64,000 bases of DNA from Halobacillus litoralis (lineage in GTDB: Bacteria > Bacillota > Bacilli > Bacillales > Halobacillaceae), in contig NZ_WMFA01000001.1 of NCBI RefSeq assembly GCF_009856445.1, positions 682,001 to 746,000 of the forward strand, in the 5' to 3' direction. The position numbers and the translations under genes were made by a program. Below the pieces are notes generated by a model. The model had not been told where the DNA came from and made no database searches. It was given only the letters and a program-made list of their open reading frames with translations. Shown in pieces: positions 50,833-61,704 of this stretch; position 1 is the stretch's first letter, and each line of letters begins with the position of its first letter.

Positions 50833-52458
50833 TTATATTCCAAACAAAGATAATACGAAGGTAGCGAGGCAGACGAAGGCCAATAACCACAAACTGTATT
50901 TCAATGTCATTTTGAATAAAGCGGACTCTTGTCCAGTCTGTTTAACAGCCGCTGTCGCAATGGCGATGGACTGCGGAGAAATGAGTTTGGCCATCACGCC
51001 GCCAGCGGTGTTCGCAGCAAGCAGGAGAGCTGGGTTCGCCATAATCTGGTTCGCTGTCACTACTTGCAAATGTCCGAACAAAGCATTGTTACTGACGACA
51101 GATCCTGTAATGAACACGCCCAGCCAGCCGAGGACCGGGCTGACAAGAGGAAATAAATCTCCGGTTTTTGCTAATGCGAGTCCAATAGAAGAGCTTAAGC
51201 CGGCAAAGTTGGATAGATTGGCAAATCCCATCACGAAGCAAATCGTCAGGATAGGAATCCATAGTTCTTGGATGGTCGTTCTTAGAGAATCCATTCCTTC
51301 CGGCAGTGTGATTGCGGAACTGAACCATCCGGTAAGCAGAACAGCAACCAATATCGCCGTTCCTGTTGCAGAGAGTAAATTTAATTGGAAGATGGCATCT
51401 AAGGGAACGATTTCAGGTGAAATCGGAGGTGCCTTCTGGATTTCCTCATGTAAAAAAGGAACGGGAATCATGAGTGTTGTTTTTGCCAGTAACCCGCCTT
51501 CACTGAATAAGGCTTTAAAGGCAGGAAGGCTCCAAACTGTAATGACAGCCGTTAAAATATAAAAAGGAGACCAGGCTTTAATGATCTCTTTGATACTGTA
51601 AGTTTCCGTCTGCTGGACAGCTGGAGCATTCTCTTCTCTGTGAATGTTTTTCGGCTGCCATTTCCGTAAGAACAAGGCGAGTCCAGCCATACTTGCAAGA
51701 GCGGCAAGAATGTTGGCAAGTTCAGGGCCGAGGAACAGGATGGTAAAAATCTGAACGCCTGTGTAAATTCCGCTCACGACGAAAAGGGCAGGTAAGGTTT
51801 CTTTGACACCTTTTCTTCCATTAAGAAGGAACACGAGTAAAAAAGGAATGATGAAAGAAATCAAAGGTAAAAGATAAGCAAGAGTGCGGGACAATTCCAT
51901 CGTTTCGAGGTTCCCCATCTGTGCACCAACAATGACAGGAATACCTATGGCTCCGAATGCTCCTGAAGCTGCGTTTGCAATCAAACATAAAGCGGCGGCT
52001 TTCAAAGGTCGGAAACCTAACTCGACAAGGAGAGCGGCACTGATGGCAATAGGGACACCGAACCCGGCTGCACCTTCCAAAAAGGCATTAAAGCTGAATC
52101 CGATGAGCAAAAGCTGCAGGCGCTGGTCCTGAGAGATGTTGGCTATACTTGAACGGATGACCGTGAATTTTCCGGTGCGCACTGCGATTTTGTATAACCA
52201 AACGGCCATGATGACGATGTAACCGATGGGCCACAGCCCATTGGCGATTCCATGAAAAGAAGCAGCTATCGCGTTCCCAACCGGCATCTCAAAGAATAGT
52301 ACAGAAGACAGGACGCTTAAGATAAGGGTGAGAAGGGCAGCGAGAATGCCCTTCATCTGGAAACGCGTCAAGGCTAAAAAGAAGAAAATAATCGGCAGCG
52401 CAGCGACCAAAGCGCTCAGCCATACGTTTGAAAATGGATCATATTGTTGTAACCACAT
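50833..52458 (-). CDS. lctP: L-lactate permease
   Basis: A 541-residue membrane protein with about 13 hydrophobic segments. It matches the lactate permease family: [24 protein letters not shown] near residue 130, [15 protein letters not shown] near 160, and late [19 protein letters not shown] and [19 protein letters not shown]. It moves lactate with protons. It follows ldh by 24 bases, and the pair is the fermentation module also found in Bacillus subtilis, driven by the Rex sites upstream. Confidence 0.92.
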   Translation of the reverse strand: MWLQQYDPFSNVWLSALVAALPIIFFFLALTRFQMKGILAALLTLILSVLSSVLFFEMPVGNAIAASFHGIANGLWPIGYIVIMAVWLYKIAVRTGKFTVIRSSIANISQDQRLQLLLIGFSFNAFLEGAAGFGVPIAISAALLVELGFRPLKAAALCLIANAASGAFGAIGIPVIVGAQMGNLETMELSRTLAYLLPLISFIIPFLLVFLLNGRKGVKETLPALFVVSGIYTGVQIFTILFLGPELANILAALASMAGLALFLRKWQPKNIHREENAPAVQQTETYSIKEIIKAWSPFYILTAVITVWSLPAFKALFSEGGLLAKTTLMIPVPFLHEEIQKAPPISPEIVPLDAIFQLNLLSATGTAILVAVLLTGWFSSAITLPEGMDSLRTTIQELWIPILTICFVMGFANLSNFAGLSSSIGLALAKTGDLFPLVSPVLGWLGVFITGSVVSNNALFGHLQVVTANQIMANPALLLAANTAGGVMAKLISPQSIAIATAAVKQTGQESALFKMTLKYSLWLLAFVCLATFVLSLFGI

Positions 52459-52482
52459 CCGTTATCACTCTTTCTGTACAGT

Positions 52483-53495
<1,013 letters not shown>

Positions 53496-53534
53496 ATTTA
53501 TTGTGCAATATATCCGAAGTAGAAGCAATAGTTT

Positions 53535-53552
53535 TTGTGAAATATTTCACAA
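53535..53552. promoter_or_regulatory. Rex operator, distal (perfect consensus)
   Basis: TTGTGAAATATTTCACAA is a perfect 18-bp palindrome equal to the Rex consensus. Its centre is 57 bases from that of the proximal site. Confidence 0.92.
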
Positions 53553-53652
53553 AAGAATATTTTACATAAGAAGTAAGCGATTTCTTGTTCAAAAATTGTA
53601 CATAAATGGGTAGTGATTTAAAATGAGCGTACGTCTACCTGTATGTAAGGTA
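53553..53652. other. Gene-free part of the ldh upstream region
   Basis: About 100 AT-rich bases between the distal Rex site and the PilZ terminator. Nothing else is seen. Confidence 0.4.
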
Positions 53653-53691
53653 TAAAAAACGAAGGGTAACGGTAATCCGTTTGCCCTTCGC
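53653..53691 (-). terminator. Terminator of the PilZ gene
   Basis: On the minus strand a CGAAGGG(C)AAACGG stem closes on CCGTTACCCTTCG and is followed by TTTTTTA. Confidence 0.75.
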
Positions 53692-53830
53692 TTATTCGTC
53701 CTAGTTATCATTCGATTTTTTTGAGTTTCTCACGATTGTTCAAAGTGAGTAGGGAAAGATATTCTGTGTGATAGGAAATGGTATGGTCCCCTTGAGACGG
53801 GGGGACTTTGTTCGGCCAAGTGGTCATCAT

Positions 53831-54208
53831 TTATACTTCATTCCTATGATCATGATTGTTGGCGTAAACTTTGAGTGCTTCCACCAGCCCTTTACTTTCC
53901 GTTTCATCCAAGTCCATATAGATCCCATAATTAAACTTGGCAACTTTTTTCTTCCAAACGATGGTCCCAGGTAGGAGGAAATGCTGGCTATTCAGGTAGA
54001 AACTGATGGACAATTTGACCTCGTGTCCATCCTGGTGAGGAAGATCCAGGTTTGTGCTCAACTTCATTCCCTGGGGGCTGATATCTATGATGTGGGCTTC
54101 ACCTTTTGATGTATGCACCTCTTTTCTTCCTATTCTATGTATGCGGAAGAAAGCCTCGATCGGTTTTTTGAACTCATAGCGGAAGTAATCTTTCCTTTTA
54201 TATCTCAT
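53831..54208 (-). CDS. PilZ-domain protein
   Basis: A 125-residue single-domain protein. The N-terminal RYKRKDYFRYEF supplies the arginine motif and DISPQGMKL near residue 43 the D-x-S-x-x-G motif, the two parts that bind cyclic di-GMP. The first motif differs in spacing from the classic R-x-x-x-R only slightly. No enzyme of c-di-GMP turnover is in the window. It is transcribed alone. Confidence 0.85.
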   Translation of the reverse strand: MRYKRKDYFRYEFKKPIEAFFRIHRIGRKEVHTSKGEAHIIDISPQGMKLSTNLDLPHQDGHEVKLSISFYLNSQHFLLPGTIVWKKKVAKFNYGIYMDLDETESKGLVEALKVYANNHDHRNEV

Positions 54209-54431
54209 GCTCCTAACCTCCCTGGTTGTTCAGTTGAACCTTTGTATGTTCATCATACGTTCCCGTTACTGGAATGACAAGATATGGATGTATCATTAAA
54301 GGGATGAGAATCCGGGTATAGAAAAGAGGGAGATGACAGTGATTTAGAAGCAAAGCCGTTTATGAGATAATGAAAGGAAGCGGCGGTCTGTTAGGACCGT
54401 CTACTACAACCGATATAAAGGAGTTTTCTTA

Positions 54432-55472
54432 ATGACAAAGTTTGTTGGATATGTAGGAACCTATACCAAACAGGATAGTAAAGGCGTCTATCAATTTACG
54501 CTGGATACGGATAACAAAGAATTGCAAGATGTGAAATTAGCGGCTGAGCTGGGCAACCCGACATACGTAACCGTGAGTGACGATCATAAGAAGCTATATG
54601 CGGTGACCAAAGAAGGAGAAAATGGCGGCGTGACGGCTTTTTCCATTCAAGAGGCAACGGGAGAGTTAACGAAATTAAACACGCAAACGGCTGCAGGATC
54701 TCCTCCATGTCATGTCAGTGTCGATCACGAGAACAACACAGTAGTAACAGCGAATTATCATACAACGAATATTGTCTCTTACTTAACAAAGGAAGATGGA
54801 TCTCTGAATCCAGCAACTGCCTTAGTGGAACATGAGGGTACGGGCCCACATGAACGACAGGAGAAACCACACATGCATTACGCAGGTTTTACGCCTGATG
54901 GAAAATATGTGATCGCGATTGACCTTGGAAGTGACCGCGTCATCACATACGCCGCTGATCAAGGGGATTTAACTCAAGTCCAAGTGTTCAACACAGCTCC
55001 TGGAAGTGGACCTAGACATATCACGTTCCACCCGAATCAAAAATACGCTTATGTGATTACCGAGCTGAGTTCAGAAGTGCTTGTGCTTCATTATGACGAG
55101 AAAGATGGTAGCTTTACAGAACATCAGGCGATTAAAACGATTCCGGATGGCTTTAACGAAACCAATGACGGAAGTGCCATCCATATTTCTTCAGATGGAC
55201 AATTCGTGTATGCCGGAAATCGCGGACATAACTCCATTGCTTCCTATAAAGTCGATCAAGACACGGGTCAGTTGACCTTTGTTGAATGGACGTCCACGGA
55301 AGGGAACTGGCCGCGTGACTTTGTGCTGGATCCTACGGAAGAATTCTTAATTGCTACGAATCAGAAATCAAACACGATGACATTGTTTGAAAGAGACAAA
55401 GAGACAGGGAAGCTTTCCCTCGTTCAATCGGATGTTCATGTTCCGGAACCTGTTTGTGTAAAGTTTATTTGA
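54432..55472 (+). CDS. Lactonase family protein (6-phosphogluconolactonase type)
   Basis: A 346-residue seven-bladed beta-propeller of the YkgB/Pgl type (YVGTYTKQDSKGVYQFTLD at the start, PRHITFHPNQKYAYVITE, and NWPRDFVLDPTEEFLIATNQ). It opens the lactone of 6-phosphogluconate or a similar sugar lactone. AAAGGAG precedes the start. It is monocistronic, with terminators at 55546-55586 and 55637-55671. Confidence 0.87.
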   Translation: MTKFVGYVGTYTKQDSKGVYQFTLDTDNKELQDVKLAAELGNPTYVTVSDDHKKLYAVTKEGENGGVTAFSIQEATGELTKLNTQTAAGSPPCHVSVDHENNTVVTANYHTTNIVSYLTKEDGSLNPATALVEHEGTGPHERQEKPHMHYAGFTPDGKYVIAIDLGSDRVITYAADQGDLTQVQVFNTAPGSGPRHITFHPNQKYAYVITELSSEVLVLHYDEKDGSFTEHQAIKTIPDGFNETNDGSAIHISSDGQFVYAGNRGHNSIASYKVDQDTGQLTFVEWTSTEGNWPRDFVLDPTEEFLIATNQKSNTMTLFERDKETGKLSLVQSDVHVPEPVCVKFI

Positions 55473-55545
55473 AATACTAAATCCGTCTTAGGAGAAAGTT
55501 ATTTAGATGGATTCAGACACTAGATGAGAGCCTTGGCAGAATTAG

Positions 55546-55586
55546 CAGGGAGTCAGGTTTCGAGCAGAACCTGTTGGCTCCTGTTT
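55546..55586 (+). terminator. Terminator after the lactonase gene
   Basis: A long imperfect stem: GGGAG and CAGGTT arms pair with AACCTG and GCTCC, followed by TGTTTTT. Confidence 0.7.
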
Positions 55587-55636
55587 TTCGGATAAGATGA
55601 TCAAACCAACGCTTATTAGGATAATTAGAGAACAGC

Positions 55637-55671
55637 GCAGCATTCGCAGATGGGTGCTGCGCATTTTTTGG
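55637..55671 (+). terminator. Second terminator downstream of the lactonase gene
   Basis: GCGCAGCA and TGCTGCGC pair around 12 bases and are followed by ATTTTTT. Confidence 0.75.
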
Positions 55672-55774
55672 AATTTTTGTAGCGGGGTAATGCGTAGAGT
55701 AATTGTTTTAACTTCTAAGTATGGGAACAAATTTCAATGCTCTTTCCATTAAAAAGAAGGACGGGTGAAGGTGA

Positions 55775-56389
55775 ATGAGCTTGCGCCAAAGAATATTTGT
55801 AATCGGTTGGATTGCTTTTGTATTGTACGCCATTTTTCTAGCTCCTGAAGGTAGTCACGGATACCTCCAACAATTAATGACCATGGATGATCCTGATCCT
55901 TTCCTATTGATGATTTTCAGCTTTCTTGGCATCTATCCACTCGTTTTCGTTTCTCTGCTTATTGGAGAAGATCGCAGCCGTCTACCGTTATGGCCATTTC
56001 TTTTGGGAATGTTCATGCTTGGTGCCTTTGCACTAATGCCCTATTTTTTCTTATCAAACGCAAGGAATATGAGAGAAGGAAGGGTTCCGGGCTGGTTGGT
56101 GAAAGTCTTTCATACTCGTTTTTTCATTTTTATTCTTATAATCGTTACTGTCGTTTTATTATGGTACGGAATCGTCTACGGGGATTTTATCTCCTATAGT
56201 CAGGCCTTCCAAATATCTAATTTTGTTCATGTAATGACCATTGATTTTATTGTATTAACTGGATTGTCTATTTTCGTCATCTACTGGAAAGAACATAGAA
56301 GAGGGAGAGCTAACCAGCGACACTGGATGGGGATCATTCCTATATTTGGAGCGCTTTTCTATTTGTTGCGGCTGAAAGAGGAGTCGTGA
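55775..56389 (+). CDS. 204-residue membrane protein of unknown function
   Basis: Six hydrophobic segments at about residues 6-24, 42-62, 70-92, 112-132, 147-167 and 181-198, with short charged loops. GAAGGTGA precedes the ATG. No motif is recognised. It is likely an integral membrane protein. Confidence 0.65.
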   Translation: MSLRQRIFVIGWIAFVLYAIFLAPEGSHGYLQQLMTMDDPDPFLLMIFSFLGIYPLVFVSLLIGEDRSRLPLWPFLLGMFMLGAFALMPYFFLSNARNMREGRVPGWLVKVFHTRFFIFILIIVTVVLLWYGIVYGDFISYSQAFQISNFVHVMTIDFIVLTGLSIFVIYWKEHRRGRANQRHWMGIIPIFGALFYLLRLKEES

Positions 56390-56414
56390 GTTTTATAATT
56401 TCTTAGAATTCAAT

Positions 56415-56440
56415 GTTTGAGATATTAAACGGGTGGGTAC
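56415..56440 (+). promoter_or_regulatory. Candidate sigma-B promoter
   Basis: GTTTGA (56415-56420) and GGGTAC (56435-56440) are 14 bases apart, near the sigma-B consensus GTTTAA-N12-14-GGGTAT, 80 bases before the small gene at 56520. Confidence 0.45.
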
Positions 56441-56519
56441 TTATATCCTATATAATTATGAAACGTCATTTTTCAACAATTTTCCATAAAATCTTCTATG
56501 TTATGAAAGGAGAATGAAA

Positions 56520-56684
56520 ATGAGAGAAGATATGCTGAGAGTGTTGGACCAAAGAGATTTTCTCGTTAAAGAAAACCAGAGGCTTCAGGAAGAGTTGGAA
56601 GCAGAGAGAAACAAGCTGCAGCAGTTGATGAAAGAACAAGAACATCAAGATAGAGAGCGCTCCCTTTCTACAATGGGTGCCTAA
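56520..56684 (+). CDS. 54-residue coiled-coil small protein
   Basis: MREDMLRVLDQRDFLVKENQ and a continued Glu/Leu/Gln-rich heptad stretch, ending STMGA. AAAGGAG lies seven bases before the ATG, and a hairpin (AACTCAAACG with CGTTTGAGTT, about 56702-56745) follows, so it is a complete small gene. It is likely a single amphipathic coiled coil. The possible sigma-B promoter would make it a stress gene. Confidence 0.7.
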   Translation: MREDMLRVLDQRDFLVKENQRLQEELEAERNKLQQLMKEQEHQDRERSLSTMGA

Positions 56685-56701
56685 ATGAATAAGTGTTATA
56701 C

Positions 56702-56747
56702 GAACTCAAACGGTGATGATTGAATCTTCCTCGTTTGAGTTTTTGTT
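56702..56747 (+). terminator. Terminator after the small coiled-coil gene
   Basis: AACTCAAACG pairs with CGTTTGAGTT across about 20 bases, followed by TTTG. Confidence 0.65.
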
Positions 56748-56886
56748 TATTTTCAGCCTGTGGCCCCCTCTTCAAGAGAATGCACTTAATTTCTTTTTCT
56801 AACTTCACATTTCGTTAAAAAAGAAGCAGTGAAACCACCACCGTCATCTTTTGTGTCCTATGAAAAAAGCCACATATGCGTGGCTT

Positions 56887-58614
56887 TTAAGCATCAATTT
56901 TCAGTTGTTGTCTTGCAAAATCACGATAGAGCCTATGCTTTTGGAATAACTCTTCATGAGTGCCGATTCCTGTCACTTTTCCTTTCTCTAAGAAAACAAT
57001 TTGATCAGCATCGACAATGGTAGATAGACGATGAGCGATGACGAGTGTCGTCCGTCCTTTCATCAAGTTTTTCAACGCTTGTTGAACCACGATTTCTGAT
57101 TGACTGTCGAGACTGGAAGTGGCTTCGTCCAGCATAAGAATTTCAGGATCCCTGAGAAGGGCGCGGGCAATTGCGATGCGCTGTCTTTGCCCACCTGATA
57201 ATTTAATTCCTCGTTCGCCGACTTCTGTATCGTATCCGTGTGACAATGATTGAATAAACGTATTCGCATAAGCCATTTCTGCGGCGGCGTGTACTTTTTC
57301 TATAGGAATGTCCCCTTCCAAGCCGTAGGTTAAGTTGTCCATGATCGTACCTGCATAAAGGGGACTTTCCTGAGAAACGTATCCAATCATGGTGCGCCAG
57401 GATTTAAGATTATAGGTTGAAATCGGTTCTTTGCCATAAAGAATCGTCCCCTTAGAAGGGGAATAAAACTGTTCGATCAGAGAAAACATCGTTGTTTTCC
57501 CACTTCCACTAGGTCCGACGATCGCTGTTACGGCACCTTTTTTTGCTGTAAAGGATACATCTTCTAAAATAGGTTCTTCAGGCTGGTAGCCAAAAGAAAT
57601 CCCCTGAACGGCGAGGTTGTGGTCAAAAGACTTCACCTCCGTTCCATCCTGCAAATCTTCACCGTCCAACGATAAAATCGATAGCACTTTTTCTGTCGCC
57701 CCTACTGTCTTTTGGAATTGGGTGGTGAATACGACAATTTGTGTGATTGGCATGATGATTTGGAACAAATATATGAAGAAAGCAGCGAGCTCTCCTGGTG
57801 TCATGGCTCCTGAAGTTACCCGGACACCACCGAAGCCGATGATTAGAACAAGGACAACAATGATGAGTGAAGAAACAAGGGGCGACATTAAAGACTGGAT
57901 GACCCCTTCACGTAATCCTAAGGAATACAATTTCTTAATTCCTGATTTCCCTTTGTTCCATTCCCGATCTTCAGCATTGGAAGCTTTCACGAGGCGTATT
58001 TCTGAGATGACCCGGGTCAAATGAGCAGAAAATCCGGCGGTTTCCTTTTGAAGGTTCCGAGAGATATTAGCCATTTTCTTTCCAATGGGAATAAGAAAAA
58101 GGAGAGCTAACGGAATAATGGAAAACATGACGAGCGTCAACGGCCAATCCAAATAAAAAAGGATGATAATCGCCCCGACGACAGAAATGATCCCAGTAAT
58201 GAAGCCGGTGAAATGCTCGGTAATCAGGTTTTTGATAACACCTGTATCGTTTGTCATACGACTGACGGCATCTCCAGTTTCATGTTCATCATAGTAGGAA
58301 ACCGGAAGGACGAGGAGTTTCTGCCACAACTGCTCCCGCAATGAAGCAATGATATGCTGTCCGACTTTGGCAAGGAAATAGACAGACACACCTCCAGCTA
58401 CGGCCTGGACAAAGAAAGCAATAACTATGCCTGCTATCACAGTTGTATTTAAATCGTTCAGATCAAAATTGTCGATTAACTGACTGGCAAGTAAAGGAAT
58501 AGCAAGGCCTGCCACCGTTGTAAGTAAACTTAAGAATAATGCGATCGAGAAAATGAGCTTGGGCGGGTGGGTCGCCCGTATCAATTGTAGAAGCTGTTTC
58601 CATTTCGGCTGCAT
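56887..58614 (-). CDS. ABC multidrug-type exporter, fused membrane and ATPase domains (BmrA-like)
   Basis: A 575-residue half-transporter that works as a homodimer. Six membrane segments lie in residues about 15-300 and the ATPase domain in about 335-570. Walker A is GPSGSGKTT (367-375), then the ABC signature LSGGQRQR, Walker B ILMLDEATSSLD and the H-loop IAHRLS. The order and length match BmrA/YvcC. AAGGTGATGA precedes the ATG. Substrate unknown; drug or lipid export is typical of the family. Confidence 0.9.
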   Translation of the reverse strand: MQPKWKQLLQLIRATHPPKLIFSIALFLSLLTTVAGLAIPLLASQLIDNFDLNDLNTTVIAGIVIAFFVQAVAGGVSVYFLAKVGQHIIASLREQLWQKLLVLPVSYYDEHETGDAVSRMTNDTGVIKNLITEHFTGFITGIISVVGAIIILFYLDWPLTLVMFSIIPLALLFLIPIGKKMANISRNLQKETAGFSAHLTRVISEIRLVKASNAEDREWNKGKSGIKKLYSLGLREGVIQSLMSPLVSSLIIVVLVLIIGFGGVRVTSGAMTPGELAAFFIYLFQIIMPITQIVVFTTQFQKTVGATEKVLSILSLDGEDLQDGTEVKSFDHNLAVQGISFGYQPEEPILEDVSFTAKKGAVTAIVGPSGSGKTTMFSLIEQFYSPSKGTILYGKEPISTYNLKSWRTMIGYVSQESPLYAGTIMDNLTYGLEGDIPIEKVHAAAEMAYANTFIQSLSHGYDTEVGERGIKLSGGQRQRIAIARALLRDPEILMLDEATSSLDSQSEIVVQQALKNLMKGRTTLVIAHRLSTIVDADQIVFLEKGKVTGIGTHEELFQKHRLYRDFARQQLKIDA

Positions 58615-58835
58615 AGGTAGTCATCACCTTTGATTCATAGAGTACTTCTATTATATCGAATATTACCCTCCCGCTTACAATTTCTTGATTACGTTTTTTA
58701 TCTTTTTTTATATGAATGTGGTAAGAGTACGGGAGTGGATTCCCCTCATTAGAGATCGACTGTTTGGTTTCTTCCTTCCTAAGTTGTGGAATGTAAATAA
58801 CCATAACACCAACAACTAAAAGGAGACATGTTTAT

Positions 58836-59765
58836 ATGGATAGACAAACACGACTAGGGAAATCAGAGCTCTATGTTAATCCCATCGGTCTGGGAACCAA
58901 TGCCGTCGGTGGTCACAATATTTACCCGAACCTTGATGAAGAAGCTGGAAAAGATGTCGTACGTACAGCCTTGAATCATGGAATGAACTTTCTGGATACA
59001 GCGTTTATCTATGGTCCTGAACGATCGGAAGAGCTGGTCGGAGAAGTGATGAAGGAATACAAGCGTGAAGATATTATTCTTGCTACAAAAGGTGCTCATC
59101 AGTTCAAAGGCGAAGATGTCGTCTTCAACAACTCCCCGGACTTTCTGAAAAAATCCGTAGAGGATAGCCTGCAGCGTCTCCGCACGGATTATATTGATTT
59201 GTTTTACATTCATTTTCCTGATGAATCCACACCAAAAGATGAAGCCGTAGGTGCCTTGAAAGAGTTGAAAGACGAAGGGAAAATTCGATCCATCGGTGTA
59301 TCGAACTTTTCGGTCGATCAACTGAAAGAAGCGGATAAAGACGGATACGTAGATGTCATTCAGAGTGAATATAACCTGTTCAAACGTGAAGCGGAGAAGG
59401 AGATGCTTCCTTACACAGCTGAAAATGAGATCTCTTTCATTCCGTACTTTCCATTTGCCTCTGGTCTCCTCGCAGGAAAGTATAATGAAAACACGACCTT
59501 TGATGACTTCCGTGCGAAGAACCCTCTTTTCCAGGGGGAGAATTTTAAGCGGAATTTAGAAAAGGTGGAGCAGCTCAGACCGATAGCGGAAGAGAAAAAT
59601 GTGGCAATCCCTCACATTGTTTTAGCGTGGTACTTGAACCAGCCCTCCATTGACGCCGTAATTCCTGGAGCTAAACGCACGGAACAGGTCGTAGATAATT
59701 TGAAGACGTTGGATGTTAAGTTATCAAAAGAGGAATGGATGAAGATTGACAAGGTGTTTTCGTGA
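58836..59765 (+). CDS. Aldo/keto reductase
   Basis: A 309-residue TIM-barrel oxidoreductase. The catalytic tetrad neighbourhoods are visible: D and Y in [20 protein letters not shown] in ILATKGAHQ and H in [10 protein letters not shown]. The cofactor-binding end is [13 protein letters not shown]. It is of the IolS/YqkF type that reduces aldehydes with NADPH. AAAGGAG precedes the ATG. A monocistronic layout. Confidence 0.88.
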   Translation: MDRQTRLGKSELYVNPIGLGTNAVGGHNIYPNLDEEAGKDVVRTALNHGMNFLDTAFIYGPERSEELVGEVMKEYKREDIILATKGAHQFKGEDVVFNNSPDFLKKSVEDSLQRLRTDYIDLFYIHFPDESTPKDEAVGALKELKDEGKIRSIGVSNFSVDQLKEADKDGYVDVIQSEYNLFKREAEKEMLPYTAENEISFIPYFPFASGLLAGKYNENTTFDDFRAKNPLFQGENFKRNLEKVEQLRPIAEEKNVAIPHIVLAWYLNQPSIDAVIPGAKRTEQVVDNLKTLDVKLSKEEWMKIDKVFS

Positions 59766-60132
59766 ATGTCTACCGTTAATGGATTCATCAATCAACGTTA
59801 AATATAGGCGTGGACATGGAAAAACCTCATTAGCATGAGTGTTTTTCTAGTCTGGGAGGTGGTCTACACGTTTGTTTATTTTATGGTCCCCTCCTCTTTG
59901 TTTTAAAGTACACAATTATAGGCTTTAGTCTTGTTCTCACAGTTTTCACTCAGCATTATCAAATAAATTCGAAAAAGATAAGGGAAGTTTAAAAAAAGTG
60001 CACCAGTTAATGGTGCATTTTTTCGTTCCTATTTGAAAATCACTTCTACTAGAAAATTTCACAATCCCAGGAGGAAAAGACAGGGAAAAAGGGAAGTGTG
60101 TAATACAATCTATTGTGTACAGGAGTGTGGCT
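59766..60132. other. Intergenic region with two terminator-like hairpins
   Basis: About 370 bases. A hairpin at 59819-59847 (GAAAAAC and GTTTTT arms) follows the aldo/keto reductase. A second at 59992-60023 (TGCACC/GGTGCA with A- and T-runs on both sides) can work in both directions. No gene is supported between them. Confidence 0.5.
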
Positions 60133-61248
60133 ATGAAGAAGAATGTTCGACCGACGGTACAAGAGATCTTTGATCACCTTCATCAAAATCCAGAGGTCAG
60201 CTGGAAGGAAACAAAAACAACAGATTATATTGCCTCTTTGCTGGAGAAAACAAATGCGAGAATCCGGCGATTCAATGATTGTACAGGCTTGATCGCTGAT
60301 TTGGGCCAAGGAGCCCCGGTGATTGCTGTACGTGCGGATATAGATGCCCTTTGGCAGGAAGTGGATGGAACGTTTCAAGCGAATCACTCCTGCGGTCACG
60401 ATGCCCATATGGCGATTGTCCTGGATGCTCTTTATAAATTAGAAGAGCGAAAAGATTCATGGAACGGGACGATTCGCTTCATCTTCCAACCGGCCGAAGA
60501 AAAGATTCAAGGTGCCTTAAAAATGGTGGAGGAAGGTGTCATCGAATCGGTGGAATATCTTTATGGCCTGCACCTCAGACTGATGCAGGAGCTTCGTACT
60601 GGTCAGTTCGCTCCAGGTATTCAGCATGGAGCGGTCCGGTTTTTAAAAGGGGAGATCAAGGGGGAAGATGCCCACGGGGCACGCCCGCACCTTAACAAAA
60701 ATGCGATTGAGCTGGGGGCGGTATTTGTTCACATGATGAATGCCATTCATTTAGATCCCAAGATCCCTCATTCGGCAAAAATGACATCATTTCAGAGTGG
60801 TGGGAGCAGTGCGAATATCATTCCGGGCAACGCTGCTTTTTCGATCGATCTACGGGCACAGACGAACGAAGCGATGTCAGAGCTGTTTTCGAAAATTGAA
60901 GCCATTGCCGATTGTATATCCAAGCTGCATGGTTCTGGAATAAAAGTGAAGATCACTTCGGATGTCCCAGCAGCAGTTATGGATGAAGTATCTGTCAGGC
61001 ACATGGAACATGCCATTAGAGAAGTGAAAGGTGAAGAGCATTTGAAACCTGTCATTGAAACGACAGGTGGAGATGACTTTCATTTCTATTCCATTATGCA
61101 GCCGGACCTTAAAGCGACAATGCTGGCTGTTGGCTGCGATTTGCAGCCGGGTTTGCATCATCCGGATATGACCTTTGATCGAAGTGTATTAGGAGAAGCC
61201 TCAGAAATTATCGTTGAGACTGTCTTGCAACACGGACGGAGTCATTAG
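60133..61248 (+). CDS. M20 amidohydrolase (N-acyl-amino acid hydrolase)
   Basis: A 371-residue dinuclear metal hydrolase with the cysteine-type metal site NHSCGHDAHM near residues 86-95, the catalytic QPAEE near 123 and YGLHLR near 149. The dimerisation segment (TSFQSGGSSANIIPGNAAFSID) is also present. It is of the AbgB/hippuricase group that hydrolyses N-acyl amino acids or amino acid conjugates. ATG 60133 has AGGAG eight bases ahead. The small membrane gene behind it is separated by two bases. Confidence 0.87.
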   Translation: MKKNVRPTVQEIFDHLHQNPEVSWKETKTTDYIASLLEKTNARIRRFNDCTGLIADLGQGAPVIAVRADIDALWQEVDGTFQANHSCGHDAHMAIVLDALYKLEERKDSWNGTIRFIFQPAEEKIQGALKMVEEGVIESVEYLYGLHLRLMQELRTGQFAPGIQHGAVRFLKGEIKGEDAHGARPHLNKNAIELGAVFVHMMNAIHLDPKIPHSAKMTSFQSGGSSANIIPGNAAFSIDLRAQTNEAMSELFSKIEAIADCISKLHGSGIKVKITSDVPAAVMDEVSVRHMEHAIREVKGEEHLKPVIETTGGDDFHFYSIMQPDLKATMLAVGCDLQPGLHHPDMTFDRSVLGEASEIIVETVLQHGRSH

Positions 61249-61250
61249 CG

Positions 61251-61472
61251 GTGAAAGGAAGATCTACAATTTCTTACAAAAAACATGTGATCATCAATAC
61301 GATCATTGCTTCTGTATTTCTCCTGTTATGCTATTTAATCGATCGGTTTTTTTATTCTATTGATGGATATGTTGGGCTAGTGCTCATTTTATATATTGGA
61401 AGTCTTACAGTAAGAAGATTTGAGGATAATTTTGCTAAAGAAAATAAGATGAATGACCCCGACAACCGTTGA
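61251..61472 (+). CDS. 73-residue two-span membrane protein
   Basis: A basic N-terminus, two hydrophobic segments (about residues 12-28 and 38-52) and a charged tail. The start is GTG 61251 with GGACGGAG before it, two bases after the amidohydrolase stop. A hairpin at 61456-61492 (CCCCGA...CGGGG) closes the unit. Family not recognised. Confidence 0.55.
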   Translation: MKGRSTISYKKHVIINTIIASVFLLLCYLIDRFFYSIDGYVGLVLILYIGSLTVRRFEDNFAKENKMNDPDNR

Positions 61473-61492
61473 TCGGTATCGGGGTTCTTTTA
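61456..61492 (+). terminator. Terminator after the M20 unit
   Basis: CCCCGA and CCG arms pair with CGG and CGGGG across TTGAT, then TTCTTTT. Confidence 0.7.
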
Positions 61493-61577
61493 TATGAATT
61501 TTCATCTCTATCTGTTGGTGTATAAGGACCTGGGTCGCTTTCAAGCATTAAAAATGAAGAAGTTATTAATCTATAAT

Positions 61578-61591
61578 TGTAAGCGATTACA
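61578..61591. promoter_or_regulatory. cre-like site upstream of the nuclease gene
   Basis: TGTAAGCGATTACA matches 13 of 14 positions of the catabolite-response consensus. It overlaps the first of the repeats at 61587. Confidence 0.5.
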
Positions 61592-61633
61592 AACTGTTTA
61601 TCAAAGATTTACACAATTAACACAAATTGAACA
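61587..61633 (+). promoter_or_regulatory. Array of TT(A/T/G)ACA-like direct repeats, candidate Pho box
   Basis: TTACAA (61587), TTTATCA (61597), TTTACA (61608), TTAACA (61617) and TTGAACA (61627) start 9 to 11 bases apart, the helical spacing of PhoP boxes (TT-x-A-C-A). A -10 element TATAAT lies at 61644-61649, 56 bases before the nuclease gene. Confidence 0.45.
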
Positions 61634-61704
61634 AATTTTCCTATATAATGGAGGTTGTTGAGGAGTTTTGTAGAAATATAAACAATATTGGGAGGTTATC
61701 TCTT

